Assembly (NCBI GenBank): GCA_030157785.1
Contig: JAOAUC010000061.1
Span: forward strand, 1 to 64,000
Direction: 5' to 3'
From: Zoogloea oleivorans
GTDB taxonomy: Bacteria > Pseudomonadota > Gammaproteobacteria > Burkholderiales > Rhodocyclaceae
DNA: 64,000 nt
The position numbers were made by a program, and so were the translations under genes. This document shows, in pieces, positions 55,801 through 62,252 of this stretch (position 1 is the first letter of the stretch; each line of letters starts with the position of its first letter). The notes beneath the pieces were generated by a model, which worked only from the letters and a program-made list of their open reading frames with translations, was not told the DNA's origin and made no database searches.

Positions 55801-56440
55801 GCCAGGCTTCCCGGTCGGCGGTGGCGTCGGAATCCTGGGTGGTGTAGCGGCCGGCGGTGTCGATGAGCACGGCTTCGTCGGCAAACCACCAGTCACAGTT
55901 GCGGGTGCCGCCGACGCCCTTGATCTGGTGGGTGCCGAGCTTGTCGGCAAGGGGAAAGCGCAGGCCGGAGTTGATCAGGGCGGTGGTCTTGCCCGAGCCG
56001 GGCGCGCCGATGAAGACATACCAGGGCAACTGGTAAAGGTAGCGGCTGGAACCAAGGGCGGCCAGCCGCGACAGGCCGCTGCCCGATGTGGCGGCGCGGC
56101 TGTGGCGCAGGGTCTTGACCGCATCGCCGAAGCGCTCGCGCAGGGTGGCGATTTCGGGCGATTCGGCGGGGGCCGGTGTGGCGCCCTCCTTGCCGAGCAG
56201 GCCGTCGATGAGTTTGGCGTTGCTGGCGCGGGCCTTGAGGCGCGCGAGCAACAGGCGCAGGACGTAGGCGAGGACCATTGCGCCGATGAGGGCCCAGCGC
56301 ACGCGCTCGGGTTCGAGCGGCGTGTGGCCGGCGATGGATACCAGCGGCCCGACATGCCAGATCACCAGCGCCACGGCGATGAGTCCGAGGGCTGCCAGAA
56401 GCAGCGGATGAAGCAGCACAGTGAAGAACTTTTTCATCAT
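52859..56440 (-). CDS. tssM: T6SS membrane complex protein TssM
   Basis: 1193 aa, normal for IcmF-type TssM. Two N-terminal membrane helices (about 10-30 and 48-66), then a cytoplasmic NTPase-like domain with Walker A GAPGSGKT (145-152), a third membrane helix (ALAAMALLAVGLLVGWSFSYL, about 450-475), and a long periplasmic part ending in the C-terminal domain TAPPAPS-type segment and LRELSEFRCPGGL. It bridges TssL and TssJ. A second Met follows the first. Confidence 0.95.
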   Translation of the reverse strand: MMKKFFTVLLHPLLLAALGLIAVALVIWHVGPLVSIAGHTPLEPERVRWALIGAMVLAYVLRLLLARLKARASNAKLIDGLLGKEGATPAPAESPEIATLRERFGDAVKTLRHSRAATSGSGLSRLAALGSSRYLYQLPWYVFIGAPGSGKTTALINSGLRFPLADKLGTHQIKGVGGTRNCDWWFADEAVLIDTAGRYTTQDSDATADREAWQGFLKLLRKHRPRQPLNGVLLTISLGDLLAQNESEASRHAEALRARVQELYAQLGVRLPVYVLVTKADLVAGFNEFFASLTKEGRDQVWGVTFPNPEAGDAEALKGLPEQLAALHERVSGQLLTRLQEEADLNQRGLIAAFDQQFSLVSRLLDSFLQKVFASSGYDHPLMVRGVYFTSGTQEGNPIDRVMASLGGAFGLERRVLPPPAGSGKSFFLTRLLKDVIFAEQRIGGSNLKWEHRRSLIHTGALAAMALLAVGLLVGWSFSYLRNSSYVDEVDAATEAARPLLGQTGTATDGELRGTLDVLEAVRKLPATAARPQGETPAGMGLGLFQGDKLDAASQQAYRGLLRDVLLPRIARRIEAQLHNQDGTNLEFTYETLKAYLMLHEPAHFDAEALKAWITLDWDRNLPREMNADQRAALGEHLNQLFADGPVASPVQRDPSLVSHARETLLRYSLPDRIYSRLKRQGVGDDIPAFTIERAAGPGSTLVFTRKSGAPLTRGIDGLYTHDGYHKGFVKAVDAVAAKLAEEESWVLGTRRDSSADRTPATVARDVRRLYLTDYARQWDALLADISLVRSPGLGQSIQVARVLSGADSPLPKLMRAISRETTLTLPEGTKSIGDKAGEKLASAKQELDKLLGTGGAEGGAPAARGAQPERLESIVDDRFVQIRQLVTGDAKSAPIDAVTQLLNDVYVQLSATETAIKDKVAPPPGDSAARVKAESARLPEPIRSMLQQLSSAGTSQSLAATRENLSSAVGAQVGQFCHMATDGRYPFVRGSGRDVTREDFARLFAPGGLMDDFFQKNLAPYVDTSTRPWSFKKVQEQSLGGPGNLAQFQRAATIRDVFFRSGGTVRLDFKPLEMDPAITQFTLDVDGQLVKYAHGPQLAQSIQWPGSKGGISTRIQITPPAPSGASGQTTEGPWALFRLFDKARVEGLGAPEKFKVTFDVEGRQASFEVTASSVQNPFRLRELSEFRCPGGL

Positions 56441-56474
56441 TCAACCCTTGTTCATGGGGCGCCGGGGCGCCTTG

Positions 56475-57788
56475 TCAGGTGCCGCGAGCCGCCGGAAAGA
56501 CGATGATCTCGACGCGCCGGTTCTGCGCCCGTCCTTCGGGCGTGTCGTTGCTCATCACAGGTTCGCTGTCGGCACTGCCCTCGGTCTTGACTTGCGGGCG
56601 CTTGCCCAGGTGGGGCGTGATGGCGGCGGCCACCGCATCGGCGCGGGCTTGCGACAAATGCCAGTTGGACGGAAAGCGGGCCGAGCGGATTGGCCGGTTG
56701 TCGGTGTGTCCGCGCACCAGCACTGTGCCGTCCACCCGGGCGACGGCCTGGCCGATACGCTCGAGCAGTTCGGTGAAACCCGGTGAGAGAGTCGCGCTGC
56801 CTGCTTCGAAGAGGCCATCGCCGCGGGCGGTGACGATGCTGCGGTCGGGCAGGTCGCTGACCGACACCCGGCCAGCCTGGATCTCGCCCGCCAGGAAGTG
56901 GGCCAGCCGGGCAGGCGCAGGCGTCGTCGGTGTCGTCGGGGCCGCGACGGCGACCGACGCTGGGGTGCCGGCCTTGAGGGAGAGGATGGCGGAGAAGGTG
57001 GGGTCCGAGTGCCGGTTGAGCGTGAATGAGGCGAACATGTAGACGGCGGCCAGCACCAGTGCGCCGATGGCCGCCACGGCCCACAGGGGCAGTGCTTCGT
57101 GCAGCGGGCGGGAGGTGCTGGCGGTGGTCTGCCAGGCCGGCGAGAGTTCGCGAATCACCTCGCCGCGTTCCTTGGCGAGCATCTGGGCGAGCCGCTCGCG
57201 GACGGAGGCGAGCTGGGCGCGGCCGTTTTCCAGCACCCGGTAGCGCCCCTCGAAGCCGAGGGACAGGATGACGTAGAACAGTTCGAGCAGGTTGCGGTGG
57301 GCCGCGGGGTTTTCGGCCAGCTTGCCGAGCAGCTGGAAGAACTTCTCGCCGCCCCAGGCTTCATTGTGGAATTGGACGAGCAAGCTGCGCTGGGCCCAGA
57401 CCTTGTCGCCCCACGGGGTGTTGGCGGCGGTTTCGTCGAGAAAGGTGCACAGCGCGTAGCGGGCGGCAATCACGTGTTCGTGAGGGATGCCTCTTTGCTG
57501 CGCCTTGCTTTCGAAGATTCCGATGGCCCTGGCCAGGGTTTCGCGCAGGCCCTGGGGGTCGGGATGGCGGACCTGGCGGAACTGGGGGACGAGGTTGAGC
57601 AGCGGGTTGGCCGCGGCGACAAGGGGGTTGAGCCCCGCGTCCCAGTCGAGGGCGGCCAGGTCGACGTGCTCGAAACGCGTGCCCTGGGCTGCCTGTGCGG
57701 TGGCCGGGCGGGCTGCCCGGGCGCCCGGCGAGGGCACGATGAGGGTCTTGTCTGAGGGGGGCAGGGCGAAGGGATCATCGTGCGCCAT
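56475..57788 (-). CDS. tssL: T6SS membrane complex protein TssL with OmpA domain
   Basis: 437 aa. The DotU domain occupies residues ~55-225 (LNPLVAAANPLLNLVPQFRQ; RYALCTFLDETAANTPWG; NLLELFYVILSLGFEGRY). A single membrane helix follows (LPLWAVAAIGALVLAAVYMFA), then a C-terminal OmpA-type peptidoglycan-binding domain (VLVRGHTDNRPIRSARFPSN, NRRVEIIVFPA). This is an extended TssL in which wall anchoring is built in. Confidence 0.95.
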   Translation of the reverse strand: MAHDDPFALPPSDKTLIVPSPGARAARPATAQAAQGTRFEHVDLAALDWDAGLNPLVAAANPLLNLVPQFRQVRHPDPQGLRETLARAIGIFESKAQQRGIPHEHVIAARYALCTFLDETAANTPWGDKVWAQRSLLVQFHNEAWGGEKFFQLLGKLAENPAAHRNLLELFYVILSLGFEGRYRVLENGRAQLASVRERLAQMLAKERGEVIRELSPAWQTTASTSRPLHEALPLWAVAAIGALVLAAVYMFASFTLNRHSDPTFSAILSLKAGTPASVAVAAPTTPTTPAPARLAHFLAGEIQAGRVSVSDLPDRSIVTARGDGLFEAGSATLSPGFTELLERIGQAVARVDGTVLVRGHTDNRPIRSARFPSNWHLSQARADAVAAAITPHLGKRPQVKTEGSADSEPVMSNDTPEGRAQNRRVEIIVFPAARGT

Positions 57789-57821
57789 GGTGCCGGTCTC
57801 CGATCATGGGGCAACGGGCGT

Positions 57822-59159
57822 TCAGGCCCGGATCGCCCACAGGGACAGTTCGAGTGCGGGAAAGTCGCCGGTGACATAGATGCCAAGGCCGCTCGAATGC
57901 TCGAGTTGTTTCCATAGCTCGCCGGCATTGTCGAGTTCAAAGTAGCTGAAGCCGGCATGGAAGGGAATTTGCCGCGGGGCAACCGGCAGCGGGCGAAGGG
58001 CGATGCCGGGCAGCTGCAGATTGACCAGTTCGCGGATCTTTTCGACCGGCCCGAGCTTGGCCTGGGTCGGGAAGCGCGTGCGCAGGGTTTCGCTCGGCAC
58101 CTGGGCATTGACGGCCAGGACGAAGCCGGCGTGGCGCAGCAGGCTGCGGTCGCCGATGAGGCCGACGAAGCGCCCCTGCTTGTGGTCCTGCAGCTCGATC
58201 TGGACGGCATTCTGCTCAAGCACGGTGGCCAGCGAGCGGCGGATGTCGCGCATCAGCGGCGTGAAACTGGCTTCCAGCATGTCGTGGTTATAGGGCGGCA
58301 GAGCGCCCGGGCGGCGTTCTCCGCCCACCAGCGTGGCCAGTTCGCCGGATAGTTCGAGGAGCCGGGTGAACAGGCGCTCCGGATGCAGTTGCGACAGCTC
58401 GGCCAGGTGGTCGAAGACCGGCTGGTGGCGGTTGATGGTCAGCAGGAACAGGAAGTCGGCGATTTCCGCCACGCCGCCGGCGCCTGGCTGGGCGATGCGC
58501 GCGGCCAGTGCATTGCCCCGCTGGCCGAGCAGGCCACGGACTTCGCGCAGAAGGGCGGCGAGCACCGGCGAAACCCCGCAGGCGAGGGCTGGCGGAATGT
58601 AGCCCTTGTCGACCAGCAGATTGTTGTCGGGGCGCCGCTCGACGATACGCAGCACGCCAAGGCGCACGAAGGCGTCGGAAATCTGGTCGGTGAGGGCCAG
58701 GCACAGGCGCGGATGACCCGTTTCGACCGGTTCGGCGCTGCCGTCGGCAGTGCTGGAGTCGATAACCTGTTCTTCGACCGGCGTGTAGCGGGCCAGGTGG
58801 GCTGCGCTGTCGCCCTTGGGTGCGGCTTCGGGGCTGTGGCTGCGGCGCAGCGGCAGCGCCAGGTAGACCACGGCGTTGCGGGTGTCGGCCGGAATGTCGA
58901 GTGCCGGCGGGGCGGGGTGGGTGGCCGGAAAGTCGAAGGGTGTGCCGTCGGGCAGCACGCCGCGGGCCGATGAAATGGCGACCTGGCCGGTGCCCAGGGC
59001 CGCCTCGTCCAGTTCGAGATGGGTGAAGCCCCAGAACAGCCCGCCCACCGCCCGGGCTCTGGCCTCTACATACCATTCGGCATGGCGATCCTGTTGCTGG
59101 AAGTGCTGGGGCCGCAGAAAAAGGCCCTCGGACCAAACGACTTTGCTGAACCAGGACAT
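57822..59159 (-). CDS. tssK: T6SS baseplate protein TssK
   Basis: 445 aa. The N-terminus SKVVWSEGLFLRPQHFQQQDRH is diagnostic of TssK, as are GVLPDGTPFDFP, VTGDFPALELSLWAI at the end and the middle segment VGGERRPGALPPYNHD. It links the baseplate to the membrane complex through TssL and TssM. Confidence 0.96.
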   Translation of the reverse strand: MSWFSKVVWSEGLFLRPQHFQQQDRHAEWYVEARARAVGGLFWGFTHLELDEAALGTGQVAISSARGVLPDGTPFDFPATHPAPPALDIPADTRNAVVYLALPLRRSHSPEAAPKGDSAAHLARYTPVEEQVIDSSTADGSAEPVETGHPRLCLALTDQISDAFVRLGVLRIVERRPDNNLLVDKGYIPPALACGVSPVLAALLREVRGLLGQRGNALAARIAQPGAGGVAEIADFLFLLTINRHQPVFDHLAELSQLHPERLFTRLLELSGELATLVGGERRPGALPPYNHDMLEASFTPLMRDIRRSLATVLEQNAVQIELQDHKQGRFVGLIGDRSLLRHAGFVLAVNAQVPSETLRTRFPTQAKLGPVEKIRELVNLQLPGIALRPLPVAPRQIPFHAGFSYFELDNAGELWKQLEHSSGLGIYVTGDFPALELSLWAIRA

Positions 59160-59219
59160 GTCGACTTTCCGGGTCGGGTTGGGGAGGCGCGATCCACGGC
59201 CGGGTGCTGGGCACCCCGG

Positions 59220-59726
59220 TCAGGGGGAAGGCGGAGTGATGGAGATGGCCTGCGGTCCAATCCGGACTTTGTACGCGGTGGTCTTATTCTGGGGGATGGC
59301 AGCGGTTGCCCGCCAGCCCGATTTGTTGACGTCGCGGTAGGCGCCAAAGACCGCGATGAACTTCGCTTCGCCCTGCGGGCGCAGGACGGTGGCGTGCGTC
59401 TGGCCCGGCCTGAGGGTGATTTCCTCGCGCACGATTTTTGCCGTACCGAGCAGTGCCTCGTCCCGCTCGAACAGGGAGAAGAAATCGGCGCTGTCGAAGG
59501 CTGCGGTGTTCTGGAGCACGTAGTAGCGCAGCACGATGGGCATCGCCCGTCCCCGCGCGTCGGGATTGACCGCTGCGTCGGCGCTGATCTCGAGGCTGAT
59601 TACGGTGGGGGCAGGCTTGGGTTCGGCCTGGAAGACGGGGGGCAGTACCGGTTTTCCGAAGCAGCCGGAAAGTGCCGCGGCGGCCAGTACAGCGGTCACG
59701 ATGCGAAGGCGATGGAGTGAAGACAT
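59220..59726 (-). CDS. tssJ: T6SS outer-membrane lipoprotein TssJ
   Basis: 168 aa from MSSLHRLRI, which places a signal peptide with lipobox (LSGC) at the N-terminus; an upstream ATG would add 23 residues. The SciN/TssJ beta-sandwich is recognisable (PIVLRYYVLQNTAAFDSADFFSLFE; RPGQTHATVLRPQGEAKFIAVFGAYRDV). It binds the periplasmic end of TssM. It is the first gene of the minus-strand tssJ-K-L-M-tagF-ppkA operon. Confidence 0.93.
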   Translation of the reverse strand: MSSLHRLRIVTAVLAAAALSGCFGKPVLPPVFQAEPKPAPTVISLEISADAAVNPDARGRAMPIVLRYYVLQNTAAFDSADFFSLFERDEALLGTAKIVREEITLRPGQTHATVLRPQGEAKFIAVFGAYRDVNKSGWRATAAIPQNKTTAYKVRIGPQAISITPPSP

Positions 59727-59766
59727 CGTAGCGGTGCTTTCCGGAGTTGAACTGCTATACGTTTTG

Positions 59767-59795
59767 ATTATTGTGGAGTTCTGCTCCGTACGCAA
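59767..59795 (-). promoter_or_regulatory. Candidate promoter of the tssJKLM operon
   Basis: On the minus strand TTGCGT (59795-59790) and AATAAT (59772-59767) are 17 bp apart in the 122-bp gap before tssJ. The -10 matches five of six consensus bases; the -35 only three. Confidence 0.35.
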
Positions 59796-59848
59796 TGCGC
59801 GCGGCAGCCTCTCTGAAAAAATCGTCGGTATCAGCCGGCCCTGAAAGG

Positions 59849-60499
59849 CTACTCCATCCAGGCTGCGGGCGCTTGACGCAGCATGGCTTCGGGCACCGGG
59901 GCGCGCATGAAACTCCCGCTTTTTTTGGGCAGGCCAAGCGCCTTGGCGTCGAGATGGGTCGCATACAAGAGCTTCATGCTGCGCAGCGCTGTCTGAAACT
60001 CGTTCAGGTTGGCGCGATTTACCCGTCCGGTGAAATCCAGCGGAAAAACCGTGAAGAAGAACTCCGCCGGCCGCTGCTTGTGCTGGGCCAGGGTCTTTTC
60101 CATGGTGGCGAAGTAGAGCGCCTTCCAGGCGCCACTGCCCTTGAGCGGAGCGAACACCTCGACGCGTTCTGCAATCAGCAGGCCCGCATTGTTGATGTAG
60201 CCCTCGAGGCGTTGCGGGTTCCAGCTTGCCAGCGCTTCGCCAAGATCCAGTTCCTCCTGGCTGACGGCGTCCAGTTCATCGCAAATTTGAGCGGCGTTGA
60301 GTGCGGCCTTGCTGCGTTTTCGGCGGTAGCTCGCGAAGCGGCAGACTCCGGCGATATCCCCGTCGGGCCGGATGAGCCGTCCGAGCGTCCGGAAGGCGAT
60401 CAGGTCAAGGTCGGGAGAACTGTCCCTTCGCGTCGTCAGCTCGATGGGGCCAAACGGGCTCTGGATTCGGGACGGTGCTGTGTTTGTCTTGTGGACCAT
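59849..60499 (-). CDS. Unrecognised protein between T6SS and OmpA genes
   Basis: 216 aa; AAGGGAAACC precedes the start. No family is recognised. No signal peptide or membrane helix is visible, so it is probably cytoplasmic. Features include a basic stretch (YRRKRSKAALNAAQICDELD), an acidic helix (AVSQEELDLGEALASWNPQRL), a hydrophobic beta-rich centre (NNAGLLIAERVEVFAPLK; PAEFFFTVFPLDFTGRVN) and a proline-containing tail. The compact mixed alpha/beta pattern suggests a single globular domain. It is on the strand of the tssJ operon, but a 122-bp gap with its own promoter candidate follows, so a T6SS role is only possible. Confidence 0.75.
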   Translation of the reverse strand: MVHKTNTAPSRIQSPFGPIELTTRRDSSPDLDLIAFRTLGRLIRPDGDIAGVCRFASYRRKRSKAALNAAQICDELDAVSQEELDLGEALASWNPQRLEGYINNAGLLIAERVEVFAPLKGSGAWKALYFATMEKTLAQHKQRPAEFFFTVFPLDFTGRVNRANLNEFQTALRSMKLLYATHLDAKALGLPKKSGSFMRAPVPEAMLRQAPAAWME

Positions 60500-60572
60500 G
60501 GTTTCCCTTGTTCACGGAAGCCTGGCGCAGGCTGGCACTGGAACCGGATTCCCTTACAGGTTACAGGTGAAA

Positions 60573-60600
60573 TAAAAAAGGCCACTCTAAAAGTGGCCTC
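60573..60600 (-). terminator. Rho-independent terminator of the DUF4398-OmpA operon
   Basis: On the minus strand an 8-bp stem (AGGCCACT / AGTGGCCT) with a five-base loop is followed by a run of six T. It lies 26-50 bp after the OmpA-type stop codon. Confidence 0.85.
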
Positions 60601-60624
60601 AAGGCATCAGGGGCGTTGTGTGCT

Positions 60625-61473
60625 TCAGCGGGCGGGGATGGTACCGCTGTCATCGGACAGGATGATTTCGACGCGCCGGTTCATCTGGCGACCGCCCGAA
60701 TTGCCGTTGCTGGCGACCGGATAGGCTTCGCCATAACCGTGGGCGTCGAGGCGCTCGCTGCCGATGCCCATGTCCACCAGGGCGCTGCGTACGGCACTGG
60801 CGCGCCGGCCGGACAGTTCCTGGTTGTGGCTGTCGCTGCCGGTGCTGTCGGTAAAGCCTTCGACGACCGCCTTGCGTTGCGGATATTCCTTCAGAAAGGC
60901 CACCAGCTTTTCCATGTTGCGCATGCCGCCGGACTTGAGTTCGGCCTTGTCGGTGTCGAACAGCACGTCGCCAATGGTGATGACCAGGCCGCGGGGTGTT
61001 TTCTTGGCGTTCATGTCCCGGATCTGGGTTTCGAGCTGACGGTTCCGGGCCTGGGCATCCTGCGTGTCGAGGCGGGCGGAATCGGCGCTGCGGTTGGCTT
61101 TGTCCGCTTCGGTGGTACGCGCAGCCAGGCGAACCTTGTCGCGGGCCGACTCGGCTTCGGTCACCGCCACTTCGGCGGCTTTCTGGGCGCCGGTTTCCCG
61201 GGCAATGGCGACGCGCTGCTTGGCCAGATAGGCCAGGTGATCGACGTCGGCAGGCTTGTCGCCGCGCTCCGAGGCCTCGTTGGCCCGGTTGAGGGCATCA
61301 CCGGCCTGCTTCATCTCGACAGTCGCCAGATCGCGGGACTGCGGATTGGCCTGGGCAGCCTGGTAATCGGCACGGGCCTGATCCAGCTGTACGTTCTTCA
61401 GGGGCTGCGAGGAGCAGCCGGCCAGCGTTGCCAGCGCAATGAGTGTCATGGCAAAGATCTTGTGCTCGGTCAT
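60625..61473 (-). CDS. OmpA-domain lipoprotein with DUF4398 region
   Basis: 282 aa from MTEHKIFAM, with AAAGGACC upstream. Lipobox LAGC gives an outer-membrane lipoprotein. Residues ~25-170 are helical and coiled-coil-like, DUF4398 type (LDQARADYQAAQANPQSRDLA). The C-terminal ~110 residues are an OmpA peptidoglycan-binding domain (DVLFDTDKAELKSGGMRNME, VEGFTDSTGSDSHNQELSGR, MNRRVEIILSD). It starts 23 bp after the DUF4398 lipoprotein gene and shares its repeat region, which suggests the two interact. Confidence 0.9.
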   Translation of the reverse strand: MTEHKIFAMTLIALATLAGCSSQPLKNVQLDQARADYQAAQANPQSRDLATVEMKQAGDALNRANEASERGDKPADVDHLAYLAKQRVAIARETGAQKAAEVAVTEAESARDKVRLAARTTEADKANRSADSARLDTQDAQARNRQLETQIRDMNAKKTPRGLVITIGDVLFDTDKAELKSGGMRNMEKLVAFLKEYPQRKAVVEGFTDSTGSDSHNQELSGRRASAVRSALVDMGIGSERLDAHGYGEAYPVASNGNSGGRQMNRRVEIILSDDSGTIPAR

Positions 61474-61496
61474 GGTCAGGTCCTTTAAATGGTTGA

Positions 61497-61898
61497 TCAC
61501 TTGTTCTTGCGATTGAGCTCTTCACGCAGGACGCGGATGCTCTCCTGGAGTTCGGCCGCTGCCTTGCCGGCCTTGCCGGAGCGGGCCTTGGCTTCTGCCA
61601 GTTGGGCATCGACCTGGGCTTCCTCGGCCAGGCCGCGGGCGGTGTCGTAGTCTTCCTTGGTCATGGCGAGCTTGGCGCGGTCGAGCTTGTCACGGGCCAT
61701 CTGCATTTCGGCGGGGGCCGTTTCGCTGCCACCAGCGCCGGTGGCGCGGGTGACGGCTGCCGTCGACAGCGCCATTTGCTCGGTGGGGGCAGGTACGCCG
61801 GCACAGGCCGCCATCAGGAAGGAAGCGCCAAGGATCAGGGCCGGCAGTCCGAGTGTGCTCATGCGGGGGCAATATCTCCCGTTGCGGGTAGTTTTCAT
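61497..61898 (-). CDS. Small DUF4398-type lipoprotein
   Basis: 133 aa from MKTTRNGRY. The lipobox is MAAC. The mature part is a helical hairpin (MARDKLDRAKLAMTKEDYDTARGLAEEAQVDAQLAEAKAR), as in DUF4398 proteins. Other in-frame starts exist at 61910 and 61862; the last would begin directly at the signal peptide. It is probably co-transcribed with the OmpA-DUF4398 gene downstream. Confidence 0.82.
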   Translation of the reverse strand: MKTTRNGRYCPRMSTLGLPALILGASFLMAACAGVPAPTEQMALSTAAVTRATGAGGSETAPAEMQMARDKLDRAKLAMTKEDYDTARGLAEEAQVDAQLAEAKARSGKAGKAAAELQESIRVLREELNRKNK

Positions 61899-62022
61899 GG
61901 TCAGTTCCATTCTTTGGATGATTTGAGTGATCGGTGCGATCACCGGAGGCAGGGCTTTGCGGTATGCGTTGTGTGCACCGCATCAGAGCGCAAGTCAGGA
62001 GCATGGCCAGATGACGGGGGAG

Positions 62023-62094
62023 GGTCGGTGCGCTGGCGCACATGGGTCGATCAGGCCGCCGCGGACGGACCCTGTGTGCGCCAGCGTACCGACC
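62023..62094. repeat. 72-bp hairpin upstream of the glucan synthase gene
   Basis: The arms at 62023-62048 and 62068-62094 pair along their full 26-27 bp except for one mismatch and one small bulge; the core is CGCTGGCGCACA / TGTGCGCCAGCG and the outer ends are GGTCGGT / ACCGACC. The loop is 19 bp and GC-rich. There is no T-run, so it is not a standard terminator. It may be an operator, an RNA structure in the leader of the downstream gene, or a small transposon remnant. Confidence 0.75.
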
Positions 62095-62240
62095 GCGAAC
62101 ATCACGGATGGGTAAGCTGCGCTAGAGGTTTCGCCTTGGGCCGGTGGTGGATGCCGCCCGGAACAGCTTGCCTCTCCCTCGAGAAGCAGCCGTTTGCGCG
62201 ATACCCCGGTCCATCGTCAGCCGTTCCATGGCGAAACTGC

Positions 62241-62247
62241 GGAAGGA
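62241..62247 (+). promoter_or_regulatory. Ribosome binding site that fixes the GTG start
   Basis: GGAAGGA lies 5 bp before GTG 62253. The nearest ATG (62228) is out of frame, so this site decides the start of the glucan synthase. Confidence 0.8.
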
Positions 62248-62252
62248 ATCGC

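Larger units (their letters stand above)
61899..62252. other. 354-bp divergent intergenic region
   Basis: Separates the minus-strand lipoprotein gene from the plus-strand glucan synthase gene, so it must hold both promoters, but no convincing -35/-10 pair was found. A small inverted repeat TGCGGT/ACCGCA lies near 61958-61982. The main feature is the long hairpin at 62023-62094. No small ORF with a good ribosome site was seen. Confidence 0.6.
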
